64,000 nucleotides of DNA from Carposina sasakii (GCA_014607495.2 CP053167.1:3968001-4032000), one strand, 5' to 3'; counted from the first letter of the stretch, positions 31,892 to 41,459 are shown. The notes: a model not told the origin generated them from the letters alone. Numbers and translations are program-made.

Positions 31892-32271
31892 ATGCAAGGC
31901 TACCAGATAGAGCTCTATCAAATTTTGATATAATTCAGCACTCAAAAAATATTCCGTTTTTTCGGGGTGTTTTCATGAGAGATGAATTACCAAGTAACCC
32001 ATTACCGATAGAATGCGGAGTAATTAATTTAGATTCTTCTAAAAACTCCGGCACTCATTGGGTAGCCTATGGAAAAATATATAATTATATTGAATATTTC
32101 GACAGCTATGGTAATCTTAAACCTCCGAAAGAATTAATTAAATACTTAGGTAACAATATGGGCTATAACTATGATAATTATCAGGGAAACCATTCATATA
32201 ATTGTGGACATTTGTGTTTGAAATTTCTTAAATCATTTTGGAGAAAACATCAAGTACCTCCCTATATATAA
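31888..32271 (+). CDS. PRO: Adenain-like cysteine protease (no start codon of its own; probable frameshift product)
   Basis: The frame is open from 31843 to the TAA at 32269-32271 with no ATG until 31975. Residues encoded before that ATG (SNFDIIQ, IPFFRGVFM) belong to the conserved N-terminus of Polinton proteases, so the ATG at 31975 would give a truncated enzyme. Catalytic elements: His in GTHWVAYGK, acidic residue in YFDSYGN, Gln in DNYQGN and Cys in YNCGHLCLKFL, the order of adenovirus protease. It would mature virion proteins in the particle. Length from 31888 is about 127 residues. Alternatives to frameshifting are splicing, a non-AUG start or a lost start. Confidence 0.8.
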   Translation, partial: LDARLPDRALSNFDIIQHSKNIPFFRGVFMRDELPSNPLPIECGVINLDSSKNSGTHWVAYGKIYNYIEYFDSYGNLKPPKELIKYLGNNMGYNYDNYQGNHSYNCGHLCLKFLKSFWRKHQVPPYI

Positions 32272-32494
32272 TTAAATTTGATTTGTAATATCTTTCAGTC
32301 CATTGTTTTTACTGGATACGCAAACATTGTATTATCTTGAAGAAAGAAATAAATTATTATGATCGTTTATAATAATAATAATAATAATAAAACATCGCAT
32401 TACAAACCAAAGCCTAACATTTCATTATCAATTACGAAAGATTGCAGACGTATGATAACAAAGAAAATTACGAAAAATAATAAAGAATTTCTAC
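32272..32494. other. Polinton spacer with (AAT)n run
   Basis: An (AAT)n stretch at about 32372-32392 and AAATAAAT signals near 32346. It separates the protease frame from the capsid gene; no frame of note. Confidence 0.5.
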
Positions 32495-33724
32495 GTGCGC
32501 TTGGATTTAAAGTGTAAAATGCTTCAAATAAGTGAGACAGCTGAACATGATAATTCCATTGAAAGCTATGAAATTCATAGCTATAACCCTTACAATAATA
32601 GTTTTAAAGATAATGATGAAATCAGAATTCCAATTCATCAGCAAGATGTGTATTTATTACCTTCAGCCAGCTCTATTTATATAGAAGGATATGCGCGAGT
32701 ATTCAATAAAGATATATCAGGAAAGATGACTAAGAAGGAACATGAGTTCATAAACAATCCATTCCTATTTTTATTTCAAGAAATACGCTATGAGCTGAAT
32801 GGAGTTGAAATAGATCGCATTAAGAACGCAGGAATTACGTCAACTATAAAATCATATATTTCTATGAATGAGGCAGAAAGTAAAGCGTCTGAAATTTGGG
32901 GATGGAACTTAAAAACTGTGAAACAAAAAGATGGACATTTTAGTGTTATTATTCCGTTAAACAAAATATTCGGTTTTGCAGAGGATTATAATAAAATAAT
33001 TATCAACTGTAGGCATGAACTTATTCTACATAGAAGTAGATCTATTTCAGATTGTTTAATAATGGATAAAACTGATAGTTCTGAATTAGATATACATAAA
33101 GTTCAGTGGCGTGTACCACATATAAAAGTTTCAGACCGTAATAGACTATCCCTTCTAAAAACTTTAGAGAAAGATCGACCTATTCAATTGGCATATAGAA
33201 ATTGGGATTTATATGAATATCCTATTTTACCTCAAACAACAAAACATTCATGGTCCATTAAAACTGCTTCTCAATTGGAAAAACCACGGTATATTATATT
33301 TGGTTTACAAACGAATAGGAAAAATAATGTAACAAAAAGTTCCTCGTTATTTGATCATTGTCAAGTTACCAACATTAAATTATTTTTAAATTCTCAATAT
33401 TTTCCGTATGATTCACTCAATCTTAAGTTTGATGAAGGTAAATATAGTATATTATATGAAATGTATGTGAAATTTCGGCAGTCTTATTATAACACAAGCG
33501 TTGACCCCCTGCTTGATTTGTCTAAATTTAAAGAAAAGGCTCCGCTTTTTGTTATTGACTGTTCAAGACAAAACGAGCAGTTAAAAACTGGACCAGTTGA
33601 CGTTCGGTTAGAAATCGAATGCTTACAAGACATACCAGATAATACGACAGCTTACTGTCTCATTATAAACGATCGACTTTTTGAATACAGACCTTTAAGC
33701 AACATTGTAAGAAAACTAACATGA
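32495..33724 (+). CDS. Double jelly-roll-type capsid protein of the Polinton
   Basis: 409 residues. Segments such as YNPYNNSFKDNDEIRIP, LFQEIRYELNGVEIDR, VQWRVPHIKVSD, YPILPQTTKHSW, ARYNWDLYEY-like NWDLYEYP, KPRYIIFGLQTNRKNN, YFPYDSLNL and KAPLFVIDCSRQNE form the pattern of arthropod proteins annotated as double jelly-roll-like, which I take to be the Polinton capsid-lattice protein. It is shorter than the roughly 600-residue major capsid proteins of some Polintons, so a minor-capsid role is possible. The frame is intact. An ATG at 32519 gives a slightly shorter alternative start. Its stop overlaps the next gene's start (ATGA at 33721-33724). Confidence 0.75.
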   Translation: MRLDLKCKMLQISETAEHDNSIESYEIHSYNPYNNSFKDNDEIRIPIHQQDVYLLPSASSIYIEGYARVFNKDISGKMTKKEHEFINNPFLFLFQEIRYELNGVEIDRIKNAGITSTIKSYISMNEAESKASEIWGWNLKTVKQKDGHFSVIIPLNKIFGFAEDYNKIIINCRHELILHRSRSISDCLIMDKTDSSELDIHKVQWRVPHIKVSDRNRLSLLKTLEKDRPIQLAYRNWDLYEYPILPQTTKHSWSIKTASQLEKPRYIIFGLQTNRKNNVTKSSSLFDHCQVTNIKLFLNSQYFPYDSLNLKFDEGKYSILYEMYVKFRQSYYNTSVDPLLDLSKFKEKAPLFVIDCSRQNEQLKTGPVDVRLEIECLQDIPDNTTAYCLIINDRLFEYRPLSNIVRKLT

Positions 33725-34203
33725 ATGTTATTGTTGATTTACAAGGTTTTAAAATTGAACCAAATATTTTTATACCAAAAGAAATAGCGATTAAATGTGG
33801 AAATAAAGCTGTTGTACTATTGATTAAACCACCTTTTCCATATCACCTTCTAAGCTTAAAAGAAAGACGACATGTACAATGGGTACAAAAATACAGAAAT
33901 TATTTTTGGAATGAAGGATTTGTAAACTATGAAGATTATAAATTACATATTAGTTGTATTTTAAGAGATAGAAATATATATACTAAAGGCTATGAGAAAG
34001 TTATATGGTTAAAAGACATTTTAAACTATGATAACGTTTTTAATATAGAAGATAAATTATGTCCTAAGCTATCAACCCTACATGATAATTATTCTAATTC
34101 AATAGATATGATTTCTTGTATTTATCATGATAATATTTGTGCTTTAAAAAATGTGTTTTGTTGTTATAAGTGGTGTATTGAAAACAAAGTTTTTAGTGGC
34201 TAG
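33721..34203 (+). CDS. Polinton-conserved protein following the capsid gene
   Basis: 160 residues, beginning VIVDLQGF and FIPKEIAIKC, then LIKPPFPYHLLSLKERRHVQ and YRNYFWNEGF, with a Cys-rich C-terminus. I recall similar proteins next to Polinton capsid genes in arthropods, with no assigned function. The DLQGF...KEIA opening is weakly reminiscent of an RNase H-like or DnaQ-like first strand, but the later acidic motifs are not clear. It shares ATGA with the capsid frame, suggesting one mRNA and termination-reinitiation, or a subgenomic start. AATAAA follows the stop at about 34206. Confidence 0.65.
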   Translation: MNVIVDLQGFKIEPNIFIPKEIAIKCGNKAVVLLIKPPFPYHLLSLKERRHVQWVQKYRNYFWNEGFVNYEDYKLHISCILRDRNIYTKGYEKVIWLKDILNYDNVFNIEDKLCPKLSTLHDNYSNSIDMISCIYHDNICALKNVFCCYKWCIENKVFSG

Positions 34204-34454
34204 TAAATAAAATTATAAATAAAATAATTATCTGGTTTTATTCACTGAAATCCTTACTCTTCATGCCTATATTATACTTACTTATTTAGGACTGTTTATC
34301 CTAGGTGCGTCGAGTGAACTTATTTTTGAAATAACAAAGTTACATAGGAAAACATTACTCAGTTGTCATCATTGATTGAGTTGATTACCTATATTTACCG
34401 ACAAACGAAAGCTAAAGTTAAAGTCCACCTTCAAGTCGAGAATCTCGTGATTTG
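34204..34454. other. Polinton non-coding right flank
   Basis: Polyadenylation-type AATAAA signals occur just after 34203, then AT-rich sequence with no frame. Confidence 0.5.
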
Positions 34455-34598
34455 GGCTTTCTAGATCGCGCTCTTTCAACATAATTGGAGTTTTAGTACT
34501 GAGCTGTATGACGGTGCGCTTTTAGTTGATCAATTCACCTATAACTGAATACTAAAACTCTGATTGTGATGAAAGAGCGTGAGTTGGTAGGTACTCGT
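34455..34598. repeat. Third, degraded copy of the Polinton hairpin
   Basis: Contains CGCGCTCTTTCAACATAAT, GGAGTTTTAGTACTGAG and, inverted, CAGTTATAGGTG-like sequence as AATTCACCTATAACTGAATACTAAAACTC, ending AAAGAGCGTGAGTTGG. Both arms of the terminal hairpin are recognisable but more diverged than either terminus. It lies about 70 bp inside the right terminal repeat. Confidence 0.75.
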
Positions 34599-34668
34599 AG
34601 GTAATTATTACTAGTAAATTAGGTACTGTACTTAATCAGTACTAATGTACAACTTACAACTAATTAAT

Positions 34669-34888
34669 ATCATTAAAATAAAAATAGGGAATTGGGCTCT
34701 CTGGATCGCGCTATTTCAACATAATCAGAGTTTTAGTTTTCAGTTATAGGTGAATGGTCAACTCACAGTGCACGGGGGCACACGCGCCCCCCAGTGCGCT
34801 CTTAGTTGATCTATTCACCTAATACTGAAAACTAAAACTCCGATTATGTTGAAAGAGCGTGAGCCAGAGAACCCAATTCCCTACTACT
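34669..34888 (-). repeat. Right Polinton terminal inverted repeat, hairpin-forming
   Basis: Reverse complement of 21228-21449, including the ATTTTAATGAT edge. Its own two arms, 34686-34779 and about 34790-34882, are inverted copies, as in the left repeat. Ends CCCTACTACT. Confidence 0.9.
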
Positions 34889-34894
34889 CATGCC
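34889..34894 (+). repeat. Polinton target-site duplication, right (CATGCC)
   Basis: Second copy of the hexamer at 21222-21227, marking the exact right boundary. Confidence 0.9.
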
Positions 34895-35270
34895 GTTTGG
34901 TTTAAAGAACGCCAGTTCAGTTTATCAGCGGGCTATAGCAAAAGCTTTAGGTGAATTAGCTCATAGTTATATTGTTTCTTACATTGATGACCTGCTGGTA
35001 TTGTATTCTACAGGAGAGCAGGGGTTGGAACGTCTACGACGTGTCTTAGATGTGTTCATTAAGAATGAAAAACGTAATCAAGTTAAACTAGATCCTAAAT
35101 TTTAAGGACCGTATAAAATTTAATTGTTAGATGGTGATAGATACCGACTAAAATCTTTGTCTTCAAATCGAACCTACAAATATTCGCACGATCGGGTCCG
35201 TAGGGTGCCAGACCATCAAGTTCCTAGTAATTTTGATATCGAAATTAATGTGACCTCAGAGTCTAAATGA
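34890..35270 (+). pseudogene. Gypsy reverse-transcriptase fragment fused to an integrase C-terminus
   Basis: Starts inside the RT motif MPFGLKNASSVYQRA and contains the catalytic box as YIDDLLVLY. After about 70 codons an LDPKF motif is followed by TAA (35103-35105), then GPYKI, another TAA (35121-35123), and LLDGDRYRLKSL and RTYKYSHDRVRRVP, the end of a Gypsy integrase. All parts stay in one frame, interrupted only by the two stops. The RT-to-integrase jump at DPK mirrors the junction in the left piece. Confidence 0.8.
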
Positions 35271-35361
35271 ATGAATTTTCATATGCGATGTACAAGTTAC
35301 TGACCGGTTTTTTAAATTGTGACTTTGACAAACCCTTGACAGACAGTAGTATGTATTTGTG

Positions 35362-35536
35362 GCAGAACCGAAGGACCGAGTTTCTGCTGTAGCCGATGGA
35401 CAGTGCTACATGTGTGTGTGTGGGAAACCGAAGGACCGTGTTTCCGTAGTAGGTAGCCGATGGACTGTGCTACATGTGTGTGTTGGAAACCGAAGGACTG
35501 TGTTTCCATAGTAGATAGCCGAAGGACTGGCTATAT
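35362..35536 (+). repeat. Tandem repeats of about 61 bp in the Gypsy 3' UTR
   Basis: Two and a half units built on ACCGAAGGAC, GTAGCCGATGGAC and GTGCTACATGTGTGTG. They follow the integrase remnant and precede the 3' LTR. The unit is unrelated in sequence to the 57-bp array at 20977. Confidence 0.8.
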
Positions 35537-35810
35537 GACTAACTGTTACTGTAATGTTGACCGAAGGAAAGGTCTGACTGATTTAAACGTATGTGCGAGT
35601 CTGCTTATCTTTTATTTTTTATGTCTTTACGTAAAGATTTTGGGAACTTGACGGTCGATGAGCGATTTTTGTGATTTCATGAACTATTGTAATAAGAAGT
35701 CTTTAAATTTAAGTTAAGGCAGAATGGCCGAGCGCAGATACTTCCTTGAGTTATCTTGTTCACAGATTCATCGGTTCTACCCGAGGACGGGTAGTCTGTC
35801 AAAATGGCCG
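35537..35810. other. Gypsy 3' UTR up to the LTR
   Basis: No frame. The purine-rich patch GAGGACGGG (about 35783-35791) and AAAATGGCC just before the LTR are candidates for the polypurine tract region, neither of them strong. Confidence 0.4.
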
Positions 35811-36246
35811 TGTCGGAGATCAAGATGTCATATCCTACAGTCGGATCTCCAACGCCATCTATTTTCAATCGTTGAAGTTAGAAACGTCAAGTCGACAGCT
35901 ATCACTGACTTGAGGACAGCTGTCACTTGGGTAAAGACAAGACAGAGTACTGAGAGGGCGCCACTGTAGATTTACAACGACCACCGGGTCGTTTGAATTG
36001 AGCCGGAGGGTATTCTGTCTTGCTTGTTGCGTCTGTCGAGCGAAGCACGGGTGCTAATCAGCCTCTGTCTTGTACTTACCACGTTTCTAGGTTATCCGCT
36101 AGAATCCTAGTAATCTTGTGCGTAGACACAGTGAAAGTGTTCGTGATTCCTAATTAAGCTTGTTTACTACACGCCGCATTCTTTATTTCGGATTTTGGAA
36201 GATGTCGGACACACCTAACGGCACGCCACTCGACCCATCTACGTCA
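35811..36246 (+). repeat. 3' LTR, complete (436 bp)
   Basis: Starts TGTCGGAGATC and ends ACGTCA. The first 310 bp equal the 5' copy. The last 126 bp (36121-36246) have no counterpart at the left. It contains the promoter and processing signals expected of an LTR, not individually resolvable by eye. Confidence 0.85.
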
Positions 36247-38600
36247 TATATATAATATATTATTATAAGTAATCAAGAAAAATATGAATTTTTACTTGTA
36301 ACTTATAACTTGTGCCAATCATGGCTGTAAGCAAGTAATCTCTTTTTCAAAGGTATAACAATAGGAAACCAGCATTATCCATATTGATATATACAAGTAT
36401 ACACTAGTTTGAATTAATTTTCTACCATTCAGACACGCGAGTCAGTAAAGCAATGATACCACATATTTATAGTGATGTGTAGAATCGATAAAAATTAGAG
36501 AGTCGTCAATTAACAATTTACTTTACTAAATTAACAAATAAGAGCCAACACAAGGAAACGAATTTTTCGATTAGATTAAACTTAGTTGACAAAAAGGGCT
36601 ACTTGCACCAATTCCATTGTAAAAGTGTTAAGTTACGTTTATAACATATTGTTTCAATGTCAAGAAGCGTGAGCGATGTCTGCTAATGGGGAATAAAAAA
36701 AAATCTTAAGCTGCTACGAGTACATATGAGTATTGCCTTAGTTTTCACATGGTTATTAAAATCCATTATCACATGGGACTTAGTACAAGTAATAAAAACA
36801 ATAATACAGTAAGGAATTAATAGTTCAAATTCTCTTTAAAACTTCCGAATATCGAACTCGATAAAAAACATCAACCGCCCAACACTAACAAACCAACAAT
36901 AGCCTAATTTGGTATACAGTTGGCAAATTGGGCCTTTCGATCTTTCCGGTGATATAGTGGTTAATGGAAGTGGACAAATTAGACTGATTAGTCAAAGATT
37001 AAAAGGCAATAAAAGAGACGGTTGTGGGAAATACTAACAAGAATTACCCGTACCTTGGAATTTAAGCCCGTATCAGTAATCGTTGACTCAAACTTCAGTT
37101 ACAAACTAAGCAAAGGAAAATAATTCTTATGGCAAAGAAGATAAAGTACTTAAGATAAAACTCTCACTCGAGTGCCTTCAAAGGAAAGTTCCTACTGAGA
37201 ATATCAGGATGAAAGTGTACAAGGATCTTGAAAAGAAAGAAAATCTTAAAGGAAACGATCTCTAACAACCAATTTCTATACCTGAACTCAAGAGATTTTT
37301 TGCATATTTAATCTTCAATTGTTGTCATACAAAATTTCAAATTAGCAATTAAAAAATCCGAGATTCTTTTTGATCTCTCGTATTGAAATTGGTCGTAAGA
37401 AAATGAAGACCTTGCATTGCGTCTGGAAAAACATTTATGTTCTTACACGGCCGTGTCTTTATGTATGTATGTATATGACAATTTATGTTTTGATCACAAT
37501 ATTACTACTATTAGTTCTTCTTAACTCTTGTTTTCGTTTTTCTCTTGGTTCTTCTTTTCCTTCTTCTCCTGTGTATCGACCTCTTCAGACTGAGGCATCA
37601 GGAAATTCACGGGTATTAATACATCTCCTGTGAATTCTCCCAGTGCCAAGGTCCGGAGTGGCCCAGTCTTCGTTCTTCTTCTAACTTCTTTTGCTTCTCT
37701 TACTGATGATGTCACTTTTATAAGTAGGGTGTAATAGAAGGGGTGACTTTGCTCCAATAGGAAACCTTTATTTTCGCGCGTCTGTCAAGCCACGTGATGA
37801 TTTCGAACTGCTATTGGTGGAAGTGTTGCGACAACGAACGTCGACGCTAAACAATGTTACACGGTCTAAGCACCCAGGGCTTTTACAACAAAATTTAATT
37901 ACGCTACGTCTACGATAAGTAACCAAAGAATAATTTGATAAATCCGCTAACATAATCAATATTAATAATGGAGGCGATAAAATCATATAGATGATATTCA
38001 TCAAACCACAACTTTCTCCTATTGTTATAGTTATAACGCGTACCGTATCGCCACAGTTTTGACAACGGTTACAGTTATCGTGTAGAACGGTATCACACGC
38101 ATATTTGCGGCGGTCGTGGAGGACAACCGAATCACGACGACAGCTACGTACACACTAAACATAAAAACACGTCCGTGATAATGCGTAAAAACACGTCCGT
38201 GATAATGTGTAAAAAATATCAAAAGAAGGTTTCTTGTTATGTAGGTACTCTTAGTTCACAGGAGTTCCAATGTTTGTCACCGTGAGCGATATTGCGAGAG
38301 CTGCGTCGTATACCTTATAAACTGTCTTATCATGACAAGGAAACCAGGATGTAATGATGGCATTCCAGCCAAATCGAGGGGAACTTTTGAAAATTGTAAT
38401 TGCAAGTAATGGTGACGAGTGCGCTAGTTAGTTTTAGTATTTTAGAAATACCTACTCACCCCATTCGTGGTAGGCTGGATGTGGATTAAAATCTGGAACA
38501 AGGAATATTTGATAAATAAATGAGGATATATTCTGAAATGAGACGAGTAGACGCTGCGCTGTGAAATAATATATATACATAGTAGGCAGAACTGCAGGAT
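36247..38600. other. No supported gene
   Basis: AT-rich. A Lys/Glu-rich minus-strand frame at 37521-37757 and a short PISIPELKRFFAYLIFN-like peptide near 37265 were considered and not accepted. A direct repeat of AAAAACACGTCCGTGATAATG lies at about 38160-38210. Starts with TATA, the right copy of the probable Gypsy target duplication. Confidence 0.5.
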
Positions 38601-38860
38601 CATAAATGACATCCCACAGCCATGTTTAGCAAGGCGGGGACAATGATTATATAGGTACTATACGCCAACGCTCCTGGCACGCGCTGTCATATAACGTTCT
38701 ATGACTGCGTGTGCCAGGAGGGTTGGCGTATAGTATAGTGACAAGTTGCTAGTTTATCGTTTTGAGAGAATGAGAATACCCGAGTTACTTAGTGGACTCC
38801 TACGACATGCACGGAAGGAGATGCAGCTGATATATTCTAGTGAAGCCCTGCATGTTGTTT
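38600..38860 (-). repeat. Family K copy split by the family J hairpin
   Basis: AACTGCAGGATCATAAATGA at the left and GCACGGAAGGAGATGCAGCT at the right belong to one minus-strand family K copy. The hairpin at 38657-38734 lies between them, so it inserted later. Confidence 0.5.
38657..38734. mobile_element. Perfectly folding mini-hairpin MITE (family J)
   Basis: ACTATACGCCAAC at the left and GTTGGCGTATAGT at the right, arms of about 38 bp that pair almost completely (GCTCCTGGCACGC with GTGTGCCAGGAGG). A second copy is at 60617-60694. It is inserted within a family K copy. Confidence 0.7.
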
Positions 38861-39154
38861 GATTAATTAATATGGTTTAAGCCTACGCGACTTGTAAACT
38901 ATCTTTCTTTATATTTTCCGATAACTTTTAGAGAAAACACGTCAATACTCTTTCACAAATGTGAACTATAAAAGAGTTTGCCCATGATTACTACCCCCAA
39001 CCCTCGTTTAAATCTAAACATTATTACTACGAGCCGTTACCTTTTCTCACCCCTATTATATAATTAAAATGACCCCTTAGGATAACGATCTCGGATATCG
39101 TGTTAGCTGAAGCTTTACTAAGCTTTAGTCCTGTCCCAGCATTAATCATTACCT

Positions 39155-39265
39155 AACTAGCAAAAACAAAGCGATAGCAAAAATTTTACAATATTTGCTG
39201 ATTACTTGTAAAATTCGTATTACTTCAGCAAACTCAAAGGACTTCACATTTGAACGCGAATATTG
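39155..39265. repeat. Family G palindromic repeat, decayed
   Basis: Left arm AAGCGATAGCAAAAATTTTAC and centre AAATTCGTATTACTTCAGC are recognisable; the right arm is mostly lost. Confidence 0.45.
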
Positions 39266-39771
39266 CAACTAGATTCAGTGACAGCGCTCAAGAAATGGCA
39301 CTACAAATATCTGCTCAAATGTATGGCTGGGCGTCTATTGTCATAAATTGATACAAGCAAAGTCGAGTCTTATGGTAACTACATAAGGTTCAAGTTTAAA
39401 AATCTGGTCTAATGCAGTTTTTACTTTTCTATGGATTCACTCGTGTCACTTTTTATAAATATTTTATTATGAGGCCCCGCGTCTACCTCCCTATAATCAC
39501 GTCAATGGAATATTGTAAGATTTTTGCTGTTGCGTTGCAACTACTTTCGTTTTCTATCGACAACCGTACTAAATCATATCAATTACTAGCTTTTGCTACT
39601 TTGTCTACGTGGTTTACAAAATGTAGTTTATATTCTTCACCGTTCCGTTTTTCCAACTATTCTTATGTATTCATTCATCTCGAAAACTACTTGACCAAAA
39701 TTAAAATGAATTAAATTAAAGTTAAATCCGGTCGGAAGGTAGATTGTGACTAGGAGACGTTCGCTAAAAAG

Positions 39772-39828
39772 ATTTTCCCGAAATTCCTACGTAAAGTTCG
39801 CGCAGACGGAGTCGCGGGCTGCCACTAG
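39772..39828 (-). repeat. Short GC-rich moth repeat end
   Basis: GCGCAGACGGAGTCGCGGGC followed by TGCCACTAGTA is the reverse complement of the block that opens the repeat at 76 and of the one at 58803. Confidence 0.45.
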
Positions 39829-40182
39829 TATTTCTATAAAAAGGTCTCTTTCATGAAAAAATAGCAAATAACCGACAGTCTTAGTGATATTAATGTCAGG
39901 GAACTTTATTAGAGAAACGAAGTACGTTTAACCTAATTTATATATATTTTAAAAAGTCTAATGTATTGCCATCAAAAGCAAAGTATTTGTCAAGGCAGGT
40001 AAACAAATTAGTGTGACCTATTTGGGAGACTCCTTTTTCCCCTTTACGATAACAATAGGGGACATTCTGGCCCTTTTAGGGGTCAATTGCTCCCTCACCC
40101 ACCCTTTACCAACCTATATTAAGGTAAGGGGATTTATCCTGCTGTGATTTTAACACGCAACACGCACTTTAGTGTCTATACA

Positions 40183-40455
40183 GGGTGCAAGAAAAGGGGT
40201 ATGTTAAGCGAAATGCTTTGAAAATAACCCGTAAAGAACTTATCTACAAAATTTTAAATTCAAAATCACGTTTTTATTTGTCAAGATTGTATAAACATTT
40301 CTGAGTTAATAAGGTGGGTATTTTTCTCCATACTGTCTGGAAAAATAAACATGTAATTTAGAGTCTCTTTCGTGGACGTTGGACGTCTCTATTGTGGGCT
40401 ATGAAAATATTCATAACATTTTGTCTAATATACCCCCTCTGTTACACCCTGTATA
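40183..40455. mobile_element. Family F MITE
   Basis: Starts CAGGGTGCAAGAAAAGGGGT and ends CCCCCTCTGTTACACCCTGT, an inverted terminal repeat. Interior with TTCAAAATCACG and, inverted, TAATTTAGAGTCTC. About 270 bp, non-coding. Confidence 0.65.
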
Positions 40456-41029
40456 CCTTTAGCCGTCTGGATGTTTCCTTTGATTTGTCAGATATGAATG
40501 ATTAATGTTTTGAAACTTTTTTAACGTGAAAGTTATTTTTGTATTTCTCTATAGTCAAGATTGGAAGCCAAGGGGTATTTTTCAGGCCTCTGGCTGACAC
40601 AGTAGGCCAGACGATGACACAGCTTAGGACAGTCCACAACGCTGTGGCAAATTTTAAAAAGAGTCATACTATCTAACATTATTCTCCTGTCATGCAGTAA
40701 TTTTATTCTAGTATCTATATTTAAGTAATACCATTACAATACCTACAAATATTTCTAATGAAAAAATCCGTGGTAATGTACAAAAAGTTGTTTTAATTGC
40801 AATATCGCATGTCAAGCCGTGGTTATTATGTTCATTATATATTTATATAACACAAATAGGTGCCGCGGCCGTGATCTAGATCCTTCGTAGTGTAGTATTA
40901 TAGATAAACAAATAATTTCTATATTTTCTAGCTAAATGGAGGCGACTTGGTCCGCACAAACATCCTCTCTGCCTCTTTTACTATCCTTATGAAAAAAATC
41001 CTTTGAAAACGGTGAAATCAAATGCCAGA

Positions 41030-41148
41030 GGGGTAAGCACGAACCTCTCGATAGACCGTAACGCTAGCGTCAAACTGTCAAATCACATAGATTTTGCTAG
41101 CGAGTCGCTAGCGTTACGCCGCCGCGTAAAAAGGTTCGTGCTTACCCC
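41030..41148. mobile_element. 119-bp hairpin MITE
   Basis: Starts GGGGTAAGCACGAACCT and ends AGGTTCGTGCTTACCCC, with further inverted GTAACGCTAGCG/CGCTAGCGTTAC inside. Non-coding; superfamily unknown. Confidence 0.65.
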
Positions 41149-41459
41149 ACAGGTATCGAAATGAATTTTATTTAAGAGTGTTCATTTGTTAATTATCATT
41201 ATTTTTTCAATGTAGAGTCTGTTTCTAAGAATTAGTTTAATTGCACATATTACCCTAATTTATTATTATTACCATAATATACATATTTATTACCATAATG
41301 TTGTATGCCATATTTCTTTTTGTGTATGTGCAATAAAGAATACCCTTAATTTGTTAAAAAATTCTCTTTATTTGCTTGGCTTGCTGGAAGAGATCTCTAA
41401 TAGAGATAAGCTTGCCATTGAAGATAAGGAAATTAGATGAAAACAAATAGTTTTTACAT

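Larger units (their letters stand above)
21228..34888 (+). mobile_element. Maverick/Polinton element, 13.66 kb
   Basis: Starts AGTAGTAGGG and ends CCCTACTACT, matching the 5'-AG...CT-3' tips of Polintons, with inverted terminal repeats of about 220 bp and a 6-bp target duplication. It encodes protein-primed DNA polymerase B, packaging ATPase, integrase, adenain-like protease, a capsid-type protein and several conserved unknowns. Nearly all frames run left to right. Composition is AT-rich except the first coding exon of the gene at 22715. The element is slightly short for the class (commonly 15-20 kb). Only one clear coding lesion is visible, in the polymerase. Confidence 0.95.
18322..36246 (+). 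mobile_element. Mosaic, non-autonomous Ty3/Gypsy LTR retrotransposon (interrupted by the Polinton)
   Basis: Bounded by a partial 5' LTR (18322-18631) and a full 3' LTR (35811-36246) that begin with the same TGTCGGAGATC; the 3' LTR ends ACGTCA. Without the Polinton and one target repeat it is about 4.26 kb. The interior is patched from several related elements: zinc knuckles, protease and reverse transcriptase, then a second protease, an integrase C-terminus and a tandem-repeat UTR; and, beyond the Polinton, a reverse-transcriptase fragment, another integrase C-terminus and another tandem-repeat UTR. RNase H and the integrase catalytic core are absent, so movement would have needed proteins from another element. 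Confidence 0.8.

Noticed and set aside
31906..31919. Palindrome GATAGAGCTCTATC as a strong frameshift stimulator
   Set aside because: Only a 5-bp stem with a four-base loop, about 17 nt from the heptamer, which is weak compared with known stimulators; mentioned but not relied on.
37265..37345. Peptide PISIPELKRFFAYLIFN reminiscent of a piggyBac transposase helix
   Set aside because: Only one short segment, with stops around it and no DDD motif nearby; could be chance.
37521..37757. Minus-strand Lys/Glu-rich frame of 78 codons
   Set aside because: Low-complexity C-terminus, no family features, no splice context.
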